Below the pieces are notes generated by a model. That model made no database searches. It was given only the letters and a program-made list of their open reading frames with translations, and was not told the DNA's origin. From NCBI GenBank assembly GCA_032717465.1, contig CM064669.1, positions 42,470,853 to 42,534,852 on the forward strand: 64,000 nucleotides of DNA, read 5' to 3'. Positions within the stretch are counted from its first letter, which is position 1, and each line of letters starts with the position of its first letter. This document shows, in pieces, positions 26,380 to 38,080 of this stretch. Source of the DNA: Coenobita brevimanus. Lineage: Eukaryota; Arthropoda; Malacostraca; Decapoda; Coenobitidae. The position numbers and the translations under genes are program-made.

Positions 26380-27480
26380 CTTGAACAGAGATACGAGTTT
26401 TAATGGAATAGAGAATTATGTAAGAATTGTTAAGAACTTGTGGTGGAGTAAAGAAATGAATATTTTTAATGGGTGTTAGATTCAGTGGGAGTGACGAAGG
26501 GATATGTGAGGCAATAAATGTAGAAGGATGTTTGGTAGGACACATTTTTGGAGAAATAATTACACAAGAAATTACAATGGATGTTGTGTCAAATGGATGT
26601 GACAAGGATATTTTGGTAGGAGTTCTACCATACAGGAGAGAAAAAGATAATTTAGTGAGCTACTGATAAAGCTATTTTTCATTAATTTCCAACAGCAAAA
26701 TTATTAATGAAAGCGACAGAACTGTTTTTTTTTTTTTTTTTCATGAAACAGTTATGGAAGAATCTTGATGGGATCAGTATTACGATACTTTCCTCGAACA
26801 GTGAAAAAATAGAATTTAGTGGATGATAGTATGAGAACTTTTGGATATTACTAAAAGAATATGTTAGTGAATATTCAGCGATAAATAATGGCGCTTTAGC
26901 CTGATGGGAAAGACTGGGGGATACTTGGCGGAAATATAACAACCATGTTTTGGTGGACTTGTGACAGAAGGGATTTTGATGGAATGATGACGGAATCATT
27001 TTTGATGGCTGTGAGGCCCAATGGGGATGACAAAAGAATTACTGAAGGGACAGAGGTGGGAGAATTCTCCGGTGTTTTTTCGCTGAATGGCAGTGAGAGG
27101 ACTGTTTTGACCTAACAGTGGTGAAAAAAGCTTGGTCGTAATATCAAGAATGTTGGCGTACTAGTAGTAGAATTTTATTACAACGGTTAAAAAAAAAAAA
27201 AAAGAGGAGTAGAGGAAGATATTTTGTGGAACAGTAGTAAAACATGAGAAAAAGACAGTAACATCAAAAGGATTTTTCATGGAACTGTGGTAGAGGAAGT
27301 TTTGATAGGATAACGAAAAATTAACAGGGTAAAAAAAGGATTAATTTTTGGTGATGTGCTGTAGATTTTCTTATGAACAAAAATGGTAAAATAATAGCGA
27401 AAAATTTTTTTGGTACAAAAGTTGTACAAGAATTACTAAGAGAATAATGATAAAATTTTTAATGGATGTCTGGGAGTGAA
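26380..27480 (+). repeat. Degenerate short-period tandem region
   Basis: The region repeatedly restates GGNATTTTTGATGGAA and CAGTGGTGAAAGAAT-like phrases at roughly 25-35-bp spacing (for example 26765, 26975, 26995, 27225, 27275). It looks like a decayed minisatellite, and short poly-T and poly-A runs interrupt it. No protein is supported. Confidence 0.4.
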
Positions 27481-27486
27481 TAAGGA

Positions 27487-27489
<3 letters not shown>

Positions 27490-27520
<31 letters not shown>

Positions 27521-27545
27521 GTGGTGGTGGTGGTGGTGGGGGGGG
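27490..27545. repeat. Poly-T and (GGT)n tract
   Basis: A T-run of about 30 is followed by GGT triplets and a G7 run. Confidence 0.9.
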
Positions 27546-27998
27546 CAAGTACGTGATGAAAGGAGTGACGGGTGGAGAGTGGAGGGGGAGGGGTATGGAC
27601 CAAGAGTGATTATAAATGCGATAAGACGCACTTATGTGGATGCACACGAAAAGTGAATGAGAACGCTACTACCAAGAATTGTGGGTACTAGAACCAAATG
27701 AGAACTGCAGTCGTTAAGAAAAGGGTACCAGAAGTGACTCAGAATGAAACTACTTTGGAAGGGAAGGCTAGCAGTAAATGAGTTTCTGATCAGGTAACAC
27801 CAAAAAAGAAAAACAAAATTACTCTGGCTCTCGAAATACTGATATCAGGATTCGGTTCATAAGAATAAACATCTTAGCAACATAAGAGCATACCAGGGTT
27901 GACGAAGCAACTTTGTTCTTAGGCAAGAAGGGTTCTGTACAGGAACGAAATCAACATATCTGGTAGTAGTCTGGATGCAAACAATCCAATCTGGAGTT

Positions 27999-28120
27999 TA
28001 TGCGAATCTGATATTGGTTTGGCTTGGTACCACTCACGATTTGAACTGTTACCCAAACTTATGCGAATCTGATATTGGCTTGGCTTGGTACCACGCAGGA
28101 TTTGAACTGTTGCCCAAACT
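27999..28120 (+). repeat. Tandem duplication, unit 61 bp
   Basis: TATGCGAATCTGATATTGG starts both units (27999 and 28060). Each ends GCCCAAACT or ACCCAAACT. The minus strand of each unit contains AGTTCAAATC, a B-box-like string. Confidence 0.92.
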
Positions 28121-28187
28121 TTGTAATGGATGATCATAGTACTGGTTAGCTGACTGCTCTGTGGCGTCTCATCACCCTTCATCAGCG

Positions 28188-28455
28188 GGGAGAAGAGAAA
28201 AGAGAGAGGAAAGGGAGAGGGAGAGAGGAACGAGGGAGGGCGGGAGAGCACAAGGAGAAGAGGCAGGGGAGCATGGGGAAGAGAGAGATGGGAATAGGGA
28301 CAAGGGTAAGAAAGGAGAGGGGAGGGGGGGCAGTCAAGGGAGCAAGGGGGAGAGAGATGGGGTTTGGGGAAGGAGGTATGAGGGAGATGAGGTGGTGGTA
28401 GGAAGGGGACTGGGGGAGAGGAAGGGGGCTGCGGCAGGGGAAGGGGGAGTGTGAA
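28188..28455. repeat. Polypurine tract (~270 bp)
   Basis: Nearly all A/G on the plus strand, as GGGAGAGG-type text. The open frames on both strands here come from composition. Confidence 0.85.
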
Positions 28456-30284
28456 CTAAAGGCTAAGGCTACATGTGTGGTGAGGAGCAGCACGTGACTT
28501 AGGTTTAACAGGTCAGACGCGTGCTACGATGTGGTGATGGATGAAATAATGGTGCTTAACTCTTTTGTATTTTGTATTTTATTTCTGCATCAGTTAGAAA
28601 GTATTACTTTTGGGGGGAAGATCTCTAGCAGTGAAAGGTCTAGTACCAATCTCCACTAACCCCGTCAATGTAACAGTTCTCCCCCCCCCCTGTTGAATCA
28701 AAATACAAACAACACTAAGACTGATATGGGGAAAAAAGACGTCATCGAATAGTATGCATAAACTGACGTGCTTAAGGAAAACGTTGTCGTGCTTCATGAG
28801 AATGCTGATACTTAAATCCTTACATAAACAATGAAAGAAAATTCTGGTGCACAATGTGCTATACAAACACTAATGTGCTTGAGGAAGGTCTTGGCGTGTA
28901 TGATAAGAATGCTGCTGTTTCATTTATACTTAAGTACATACTGAGGTGGCTGCTGAATATGACTGAACTTGAAACCTTTGCCACCTTATCACCTGGAGTT
29001 ACCGTGATAACCATCCCCACCATCGTGGTTAGCTCACGGGATGGAAAGTGATCTGGCACCTACATGAGGAAAACCATTTCTCCCAAAGCAGTTATGCTGC
29101 CCAGCCTCGTGATTGCAAGGCGGTATCTCTGCCAACTTGGCCACCAAATTAACCCAAGACAATCACTCCCGCCAAACTATGCCCTGAATCGGCAACTCTT
29201 TACTCTATCCTAATCAACCTTGCCACATACACTGGTCATCCTTGTTCTTTCATTTATTCTTCAATTCAGATTTCATATTAGCTCCCACTTCCCGCCTTTC
29301 ATTTTCATTTTACTGATGCAGTATTCATTTAGTCATATTCACATTCTCCATGCGTTGAAGGAAGAGTAATGAAAAGTGACAGGAAGGATGGGAAAAACAG
29401 GAAGAGAGGAGGGCTGATAGAAAAAAAAAAAATGATAAAGGTAAAGGTAGAAGCAGGTAGTACTACATCAAGTGAACGGATGATGGTCGCCACCATCAAC
29501 CACTCAAGGACGCTGACTGTTTTGCACACCGCCTAATTAATATTTCAAACACAAGGAAGTGCTTAACTACAAGCAATTTAGAAAATAGGTAGTGAATCTT
29601 CACAGAAGTATAACTGATAATGTATTGTAGGCAGAGATACCGAGTGTCAGTGAACAACAGTCGAGAAAGGAAGATGCAGAGGACTCTCTTTATATGACCG
29701 TGGCAGGGAAGATAAAGCTCAGAGGAGTGGAAAACAAAAACGTGATGGGTATGGAATAGTAAGTGAATAGGCTACGTGTATGACTGTGATAGGGAAGCTG
29801 AGGAAGAGGATGAATGAAATATGCACAGGCAAAGTTTTTTTTATCCCATTTTTAACATTTCTTTTGGAATGGTGTCTGTTCACATGCACTGTGAAGCACA
29901 TTTTGAGTGCATCGTTTGACCTGCGACGTAGAGCGAAGAAAATTGTCGAAAGATGAGTAAATTTATTGGTCACTATAATGTCGGTTCTACTTTTGTGCTT
30001 CTCTGCTCCGATTTCTATATCCCATAATACGAAAAAAAAAAGTTATGACGATGATGATGACCATAAACGACAGAGCGGCCACCAAATAACTGATGGCGAT
30101 ATAAACAAAAGCAGGCTGCCCGCCTCTCCTATTTACTCTGCAGCTCCATATTTCCTTCCATGCCCATTTCTCGCCCTAACTATATCATATCCTTTTAGCC
30201 ATATCTCTTTCACTCACTGTTCCCAGTCCTTCTCTCAATCCATCATCATCATCCTCTATTTTTCATCATTCCACTCCCCCCCTC

Positions 30285-30285
<1 letters not shown>
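28456..30285. other. Unassigned intergenic sequence
   Basis: I see no supportable gene. The segment 28960-29160 includes a GTGGTTAGCTCACGGGATGG phrase that is only weakly tRNA-like. Confidence 0.45.

Positions 30286-30380
<95 letters not shown>
30286..30380. repeat. (GT)n microsatellite
   Basis: About 47 units. Confidence 0.95.
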
Positions 30381-30381
<1 letters not shown>

Positions 30382-30477
30382 CACAGAAGAGTTAATCTTC
30401 CAGACACTCAGACAGGTGAACTTGTTCCTCAAAGACCTGTATATTTATGCAGGCCTGACACAAACTGCATCAGATAC

Positions 30478-30780
30478 TGAGAGGAAACTTCGGAATTCGA
30501 GGCTGAGTTTCGGAAGGGTAACACGTTGAAGCAGACAGGAAACACACACGGGTTTCTTGGTTATTTTATTTGAACTTTTAGAAGAATATGACGGGCAACT
30601 CCCACGATCAACAAACTGCCATTTCCCTGTCAGTTGTCGCGATGTGAAATATTATGTATGACAATAATGTGAAGCACACAACCTGGGTACGAAAAGGAGG
30701 GCTATTATCCAGGAAGAATAACCAGTACGTCATGTTTGGCTGACGTGTGTCGTCGTTATTCACTTCCTCTAAAGGCCTCA

Positions 30781-30865
<85 letters not shown>

Positions 30866-31145
30866 CTCGTAATTTGAGATAATGAGACGAAAAACCGGAA
30901 TCTGAGGCTGAGTTTCAGCGAGTGTGTAACACAATGAAAGAGATAGGAAACACAGGTGGAGGTTTCTTAGATAATTTACTTCTGTCTGAAAGAATGATTA
31001 CGATCAAAGTTTCGTCGATTCTTCCCTCCCGACAGTGGCGGTGAAAGATTTTACATAAATTATTTTTGTGGCAGCAATATGACTCACACAACAACGTATG
31101 GGAAGCAAGGCTATTCTCTGAAGTTCGGGGAAGAATGAGAAACAC
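30478..31145 (+). repeat. Diverged tandem duplication separated by (CA)n
   Basis: Copy 1 (about 30478-30740) and copy 2 (about 30890-31145) share CGAGGCTGAGTTTC / TGAGGCTGAGTTTC, AGGAAACACA..GGTTTCTT and CAAGGCTATT-type text. A (CA)n array lies between them at 30781-30862. Confidence 0.75.
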
Positions 31146-31888
31146 ACAGTGCAGGATACAATGCTGGCAGGTAACTGTCGGTGAACTTTAGCTCATGTCA
31201 GTACACTGGCCCGCAAATGGTTAAAACCCTTACAGTTGCGTAGGTATGACAGTCATTCCACGGGACAAATATATAAGGTAGGAACGCCACTGCAAGACTC
31301 CATATAGAATGGCACAAAGCCTACCAAGTTAACTTTCTATTTCCGCCTGCAAATCCTCCCGCTGTAATACAAGACGCAAGTACCCTGTCACACCCAGGTG
31401 TCACAAACTCATATTCGTCACTTGTCACTCCACTGTATCTGTTCACAACACCCTTATCAGATTGTCGTCCTTTTACCGTTCCTTTGCCTGAATTCGATTT
31501 GCCCCACTTTCTCTCCTTGTCTCTTTTCCTCCAACTCCTCACCACTTACCTCCTAGTTTCTCCCTCCTCCTCGTCTTCTTTCATCAGACAATTTTATTTT
31601 TGTCCTCCCGTCCCCTCCGCTGGAGCTTCTTTCTCTCTCACTCTCCTTTCATCAGAATTCCTTGGCAGCTCTGCACCTGTTGTATCTCAGTACAGGAAAA
31701 GCGTTTATTCCTGTTATAGTTTCCTACTGACAATTTACCTACCTACCAATCCATCTATCTATTTATCTATCCATCTAATTTTCCATCTATCTCATACTGG
31801 CTTCCTATTCAACACCCTTAGATATGTATACAAGAATACCTAGCATAGGCTTGTTATCTCTGTTTTAGAACAGACCGACAACCTTATC
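31146..31888. other. Unassigned sequence, partly pyrimidine-rich
   Basis: A pyrimidine-rich part lies at about 31500-31660 and imperfect ATCT/ACCT tetranucleotides at 31738-31795. No gene is seen. Confidence 0.5.
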
Positions 31889-31892
31889 AGAC

Positions 31893-31962
<70 letters not shown>
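31889..31962. repeat. (CT)n(CA)n compound microsatellite
   Basis: About 12 CT then about 25 CA units. Confidence 0.95.
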
Positions 31963-31966
<4 letters not shown>

Positions 31967-32039
31967 GCACACAGATATACAGTAGATTGACAGACAGACA
32001 TAAACAAACATAGAAAGATATAAAAAGATCGTTAATCTT

Positions 32040-32660
32040 ACCCTTCTATCCTCTCTCCTTTGGTCTTCGTAGTCTTTTTGCACTTCCTGATCTCTGTCTT
32101 AGTTGTTTTTCCTGTTTCTCTTCTTTGTTTTATACGTTGCCTTCTCCCCTACTACTTATCTGCCATCTTTTCTCCCTTGTTTTATTTACTTATCTTTCAT
32201 TCATGCCTTACTCTCGACATCAATTCGTTTCTCCCTCCTCTCCCTCAACGCTTCTGTAATCCCCTCTTTGTTTTTCTCTCTCTTCTTCCCCCTTCCTCAA
32301 TACTCTCCTCCCAATCTTACTCTTGCCTCTCTACTCCCCGCCCTTTCGAGTTCTTCCTCTTTTCTTTTCTCTTCGACCTTTCTCCCTCGTTCCTCCGGTT
32401 TTCTCTTTCGTTCTTCCTCTTCCTTATCTTTTATCAACCCATCCTCCTTTTCTCCCCTTTCATATCTCCTCCTACTCCCCCACTCCTCTCCTTTTTTCTT
32501 TTTCTCCTCCTTCCTCCTTCCAGCTTCCTCTACTTCCCTTCTCCCCATTTCATATCATCAGTTCTCTCTTTTCCTTTTACAATTTCGTATCCTGTCTCCT
32601 GATTCTATCATATTTATTCTTTATGTATGCTACACCATCCTTATTACACTACAGAACAGC

Positions 32661-32728
<68 letters not shown>
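32040..32728. repeat. Polypyrimidine tract ending in (CT)n
   Basis: About 560 bp of C/T-dominated sequence, then (CT)n at 32661-32728. Long Leu/Ser/Phe/Pro frames in all three plus frames come from composition. Confidence 0.85.
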
Positions 32729-32732
<4 letters not shown>

Positions 32733-32980
32733 AACAGCCCATCACTCACATTCTACCCATCTCGCAACTTTCGCAATTTCTTTTATTTTACACTTTTATA
32801 AGACGCACGGTAATACCAAATATAATAACCAGACGCTTCACAAATTCTAACTATTCAGTAAATTCATTTTAATGTATATCGGGGCCGAGTTGTTGTTGTT
32901 GAAAAACTGCTGCTAAATGTTTTAAGAATTTATGTTTTATAATTCTGAAACATTATATGTATTTAAAGCAATACGAAACA

Positions 32981-33098
<118 letters not shown>

Positions 33099-33184
33099 TC
33101 AGACAGGACACGAAAACAGCAATAAACTCAGGACGAACGAACGAAAACAAACAAAAACAGAACAAACACGAGTTTCAGATTCTT

Positions 33185-33525
33185 TCAGCCACAGAAGAGG
33201 AGCTGCCTGAGGTTGGGATGGCTGGAGACTCCAGTGACCGAGGCCAATTAGTTGAGTTTTGAGGCAGGGCAGCAAGTAACATAAAGCGTTTTGGTATACC
33301 ACGTGCTGGAGTAAACCACGTGAGCGAGGCCCTGGACCACGTGACCAACGGTTCGACCGACAATACGCTTGTGGTGGTGCATGCAGGTACAAACGACGAG
33401 GCGCGAACCAGATCCGAGGAACTGTTAAGTATTTTAATGATAATGATCCGGCGCTACAGGTCCAAGACAAAGAACGTGTTATCTCATGTGCCCTTCCTAG
33501 GATTGGAGCAGAAATATTATTGATA
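33185..33525 (+). pseudogene. SGNH-esterase-like ORF1 remnant of the CR1-like LINE
   Basis: In one frame the text reads MAGDSSDRGQLVEF, a TGA stop, then GRAASNIKRFGIPRAGVNHV and on to VVVHAGTNDEARTRSEELL. GDS (33224-33232) and GTND (33386-33397) correspond to blocks I and III of SGNH/GDSL hydrolases. Esterase domains of this type are known in ORF1 of some CR1-group LINEs, where their role is unclear. One in-frame stop sits between the two blocks. The frame ends at 33521-33523. No start codon can be assigned with confidence. Confidence 0.65.
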
Positions 33526-33539
33526 TATGTGATGAACCT

Positions 33540-34042
33540 GTAACTGTTGAATAACTCTATCTCAACTTCCAAAAGGTATTTGATAAATTTCCCCATAAAC
33601 TTCTTCTTGAAAAACTTAAATTCTATGTACCAGAGGCAATGAACAAAAAACTGACTGAAAATTAGCTACCAGAACGTCGACAGAGTTGCACTAAATGGGA
33701 GAGAATCGGACGGGATAAATGTCACAAATGGAGTACCACAGGGTTTAGTTCTGTGCCCTGACTTGTTCTTAATTTATACTGACGATACTGAAGAAGGTTT
33801 GTGTGGCAAAATCTCTAAATTTGGTTATGATACAAAAAAGTTGTAATCGAGCGGACACATCCAAACACTGGCTGATGATTTAGAAAGATAGATAAATTAT
33901 TTAACATTCTTAGACGTGACGAAGGGATTTTAATATTGACAGATGCAAAGTTTTAAATATTAGGAGAAAAAAGGAATTCGGTATACAGAATAAGAATTAC
34001 CGACAACTCGAGAATGTGAGCCAAACCAGGAAAAACATTTGG

Positions 34043-34074
<32 letters not shown>

Positions 34075-34083
34075 GCAATAATA

Positions 34084-34119
<36 letters not shown>

Positions 34120-34148
34120 CAGCAATAATTATAATAATAAACAGCAAT

Positions 34149-34191
<43 letters not shown>

Positions 34192-34450
34192 GACTTGAAC
34201 GCAAGCAATACAGACAGCTAATAAACTAATCGTATTTGTGGGAAGAGCATCTGAATTCAAGTAAGGGAACATCACTCTCACTTTGGACAGTTCCTTAGTA
34301 CGGTCGCACTTGTGGCGCTGTGTTAAGTTTTTCCCACCATAATAAAGGAAGGACATGGAGAAATTAGAGAGAGTGTAGCAGAGTCACACACATGATCCCC
34401 GCATTAAGGAACAAACCGTGTGAGGAACATATGGATGAGCAAAAGCTGAT
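33540..34450 (+). pseudogene. CR1-like reverse transcriptase, catalytically dead
   Basis: Motif A reads LNFQKVFDKFPHKLLLEKL (about 33561-33617) where the family has an Asp in the second position of LDFQ. Next come RVALNGRESDGINVTNGVPQ and LFLIYTDDTEEG. The YxDD-type site reads FGYDTK (33820-33837), so the paired catalytic aspartates are damaged. Downstream, about 33930-34040 gives a CKVLNIRRKKEFG phrase, and 34290-34420 reads LVRSHL, RKDMEKLERV and THMIPALRNK in changing frames. These follow the order of the CR1 C-terminus. At least four stops or shifts are visible. Confidence 0.8.
34046..34190. repeat. (AAT)n microsatellite
   Basis: About 45 imperfect AAT units with AACAGC interruptions, inside the CR1-like remnant. 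Confidence 0.95.
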
Positions 34451-34989
34451 CAATTTATCCCGTGTAACCCAACCTGAATGACTGCCAGGGTACTGTACTT
34501 ATCAATCATACTAGCCAGCCAGCACACAATCTGACCAACATGGCCTATGCTAAATTAAGCTAGGCAAACTTAATCTAAGCTAACCAGCCCTGTCCTAACC
34601 CAACCCATCATAGTACCCGTACCTATCCCTGACAACGTCCCGTCCTTGTACACTCTGTCGTAGAGTAGGTCATACTATGAGCCTACGCCACTGATACTTG
34701 GCATATCGATACCCAGCACACACACACACACGAAACTGATTTACTGAACTACAACTAATAGTTACTTTTGGTGATTACAGCATCAAAAGTAGTTCCGGAC
34801 ACTTATTTACGGATATTATACAAGTCATACCAAACAAGACCTACACTAACTGTAAAAAGCTTATAATTATTACCCTTCCTTGCCCAATTTAGGGTAAGGG
34901 TAAGGACGAGGCTCCTGAATCTTAGGTTACGTATTGATCAAGCTTTCCTCTTGACAACACTACTGCCCTAAGGATTTTTTTATTGGTCT
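34451..34989. other. Unassigned intergenic sequence
   Basis: I see nothing supportable here beyond a short CA run at 34719-34731. Confidence 0.5.
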
Positions 34990-34997
34990 CCCCCCCT

Positions 34998-35059
<62 letters not shown>

Positions 35060-35420
35060 GCTCCTTTTCTTCTTGACCTTCTCACTCTCCTCTCTTTCCT
35101 TCCCAACTTCAATTTTCCTCCTCCTCCCCTCTCTACATCTCCCTTCCACACTTCTCTTCCCTCCCCAGCTCAACTTCCCTCCAATCTCTCCTTCCCTCTC
35201 CCTCCTCTCTGCATCTTCCCTCCCCACTCTCCTTCTCCCTCCCTTATCTCTGCGTCCTCCCTCCACACTGACCCTCTCTGCCTATCTCCTTTACCTCGCT
35301 TCTCTTGGTCACCCCCACCCTCCCGCAGCCAGGCACACCTCATGGTTATCCTCATTATAAACTTGTGTTCTCAGTTTTCATCATCCCCTTTCCACACTTT
35401 CACCCTCTGTTTTATTTTCG
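34990..35420. repeat. Polypyrimidine tract with (CT)n
   Basis: (CT)n at 35001-35056, then C/T-rich text containing several CCCTCCTCTCTGCATCTTCC-like restatements (about 35120, 35200, 35245). Confidence 0.85.
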
Positions 35421-36815
35421 CCTCTCGGGTTCTCTCAACCTCTCGGATTTTCTCCTCAACTTTTACGTTCGGGTTTCCTTGTCCCTACTGAATTTTCTTG
35501 TCCCATCTTTTTCTTTTTTTTTCTTTTTCCATCCGACGCCAAGATTTTGTGAGATCATAATCAGTCCCTTCAGCCCAAGGATTATTATTTTTTTGCCTTG
35601 CTGGCAGGCAGTTTCATTCAGCTAAGGAGTGAGGGGCTACTGGAGGTTATAGCCATTTTTGTCAGAACGAGGACGTTCTTCAGTATGTTTGGTATTTTTT
35701 CTTGTACATGGTTCTGCCTTAATTACATACAGTTCATTTTCATTAAACGTCTTCTGATTTAAGGGGCTGTATTAATAAACTTTCCTTCTTTGCTATTTAA
35801 CCCGCTGAAATTGATGACGTCATTTACCTGTTTATTCTTCTTACCGCCAAAAGGTGTTGTTCAACATGCGGGAGCCATCTCACAATGGATGAGTCAGTGA
35901 CAGCTATAATTTAAACAGCTCAAAAGTTCTCTCCTGGGCAGAAAAAATCGTCAGGAGGCTGCAAGAATAAAATGAAAAAGCATGTCCTCAGGCACATGGG
36001 ATTAAAACCAGCATTTTTTCCCTTTAGTATTCTTTCAATGTGCCAAGGTTCCTCCTTGCTACTGGTAGGTTTTTTCGTCTCGGTAAAACCATCGCAGGTA
36101 TATAGAATACCTTCTTTCTGCCACCGCCACTGCAAAAATTATGTTAAACTTTTAACTGTGCATGATTTCTGTACCGAATATGACAGTTTAAAGTTAGTAA
36201 GTACATTGTAACAGATCATCGAAGTGGACGGGTTAATTACACATCGTTAAACGTCCTCTGCCTGAACAAGTGAAATCAAGAAACTTCTTACAAATATGTT
36301 TTTAATCCGTCAATATCGTGGGACATACACTTTTCGGCCAATAGCCACACGCCATAAACACGGAGGGGTGGGCCACAAATAAATTGCCTCCATGGCACCC
36401 AGTTCACCGCTATCAGGCTTCCACATGCTTTTATTCACTACGGGGAGTTATTAATAGCTACGTTCTTCATTAACTTAATGAACTGCATGGAAACTTTTTC
36501 TTCTCATCGATATTTTAAAATGTTCTCTATTATTTTTAAAAAATCTACTCAATTTTAATTACATGTTCTAGAACAAAACTGTGATATCGATGTTTTTCCC
36601 TTCGAAAGTGTTATGTACAACGTTGCCTTAATATGACGTATTCTTTTATTCTGTTCTCACAACCTTAACACAATTTAATCAGCCTAAGTCAGCACTACGA
36701 TAGTGATGGTGTAAAAGAAGGCTGTATTTAACCCTTCAGTTCAGTAAGCTTATCCTAAGCTGAACAAAATGGTCAGGAATAAAAAGCACGCCATCGTTGG
36801 GAAGATGTTAAATCA
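35421..36815. other. Unassigned sequence with dispersed-motif copies
   Basis: Members of the AATAAAATCGTCTGG family occur near 35840 (minus), 35945 (AAAAAATCGTCAGGAGG) and 36755 (CTGAACAAAATGGTC). No gene is seen. Confidence 0.5.
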
Positions 36816-37172
36816 ATAGTGGCTGAATCGGTAGAGAGGCGTCCTGCAGACCTGATGGACCGAGGTTCGAATTCCGGCTGGGACAGGGAACAGTTTAAGG
36901 ATATGAATTTCATTAAAAGCAGACTTTCTTGATCTACCAGACGACCCGCCGACATGTCGTAAAAATACCCCCGCTAATACCAATACAGCAGTCCTGCATG
37001 AGACAGCCCTAGCATGTATTCAATATGGACGGTGGGTGTTAGCGCCGACGTGGTGACATGTGGAGGTGTAGGAGGACTACTGGGCCTTGGGATAGGCTAC
37101 TGCCCCCGAGATATAGACCCTGAAGCCTTTGCCCAGAGTCGGACACAAAAATAAATAAATAAATAAATACAT
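36816..37172 (+). mobile_element. tRNA-headed SINE, family 1, copy 2 (full length)
   Basis: The head reads GTGGCTGAATCGGTAGAG (A box region, 36818-36835) and GGTTCGAATTCC (B box, about 36867-36878). The body has GCCGACATGTCGTAAAAATA and ATTCAATATGGACGGTGGG. The 3' end is an (AAAT)n-like tail (37146-37172). It is the only plus-strand copy here. Transcription would be by RNA polymerase III from the internal boxes. The head has lost tRNA folding, and mobilisation would depend on a LINE partner, not identified. Confidence 0.92.
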
Positions 37173-37792
37173 AAATTCCACCTTCTTCTACGTCCTCTGC
37201 CTGGGTCACGGTTCCTGGCTCATTATGCCTCATTTTCATTAGGCCCGTCTTTCATCTGTGGACACTTCATCAGATCTCAAGCCGTAAATTGTACAAGTCT
37301 TCTCTTCAATGTTGAGGCTGATCACTTCGAAAACTGCCTTGAATAATTAATATATATTCACAGTTAAGGGTGAGGGTATTAATTTCTGTATACAACTCTT
37401 ACATACCTTTAAATCTGTGATTTTCCATCGAAAATCATCGTTCGCCATAATCACCACCTTATGAACCAATATTACTCGTAAGTGCGCATGCACCAGAACC
37501 ATCTGGCAGTGTGTTGCCCTCGTTCACGGTAACAAAGACTTATAAAAAGGATTATTCTGTAACCATCACGTTCAAGCGAACAATAATATAACAGGTAATT
37601 TGCCTTATCAGTGTGTATTTGTTGATGATTCATTCGCTTTTACATATAAATTTCTTAGAACTTGGGTTCCCGCTTTGTGAGGCCCTCGAACTGCAGTTCC
37701 TCCGAGTGCTTAGACTTAATGTTTAAATACTCAAACTTACTTGCCCAAAAAATTATGTGAATATTACTTGGACCCGGGCGTCTATATACTGC
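37173..37792. other. Unassigned intergenic sequence
   Basis: I see nothing supportable in this stretch. Confidence 0.5.
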
Positions 37793-37887
<95 letters not shown>

Positions 37888-37890
37888 GTA

Positions 37891-37938
<48 letters not shown>
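37793..37938. repeat. (GT)n(TA)n(GA)n compound microsatellite
   Basis: Three dinucleotide arrays in series (about 37793-37813, 37814-37885 and 37896-37938). Confidence 0.95.
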
Positions 37939-37939
<1 letters not shown>

Positions 37940-37945
37940 TTCTTT

Positions 37946-38080
37946 CCAGGAGAAAACTGACCACACGAGAGCAAGTCAAATTCAAAATCTGTTCTCTTGG
38001 GGATGCCTGGACACGTCGTGTTTCAGAGACTGGAGGTCACAGGCGCAGGGAAATACTGACTGAGGAAGACAGTATTTTAT
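37946..38080 (-). mobile_element. Diverged LINE B 3' end fragment
   Basis: The minus strand aligns with the LINE B coding end and 3' UTR near 55200-55330. Shared plus-strand text is CAAATTCAAAATC, GGATGCCTGGACAC, GACTGGAGGTCACAGG and GGGAAATAC. It is more diverged than the 7.4-kb copy. Confidence 0.75.

Larger units (their letters stand above)
33185..34450 (+). mobile_element. CR1-like LINE remnant with AAT microsatellite inside
   Basis: The order is an esterase-like ORF1 remnant, reverse transcriptase palm, thumb/C-terminal phrases, as in CR1-group LINEs. An (AAT)n array at 34046-34190 splits the C-terminal part. Multiple stops and shifts make this the most decayed LINE in the window. 5' and 3' ends are not defined. 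Confidence 0.8.

Noticed and set aside
26153..26605. 150-codon minus-strand frame as a possible gene
   Set aside because: No domain, no splice or promoter context, and low-complexity Pro/Ser/Leu composition.
33099..33596. 165-codon minus-strand frame
   Set aside because: It is antisense to the esterase-like ORF1 and RT of the CR1 remnant.
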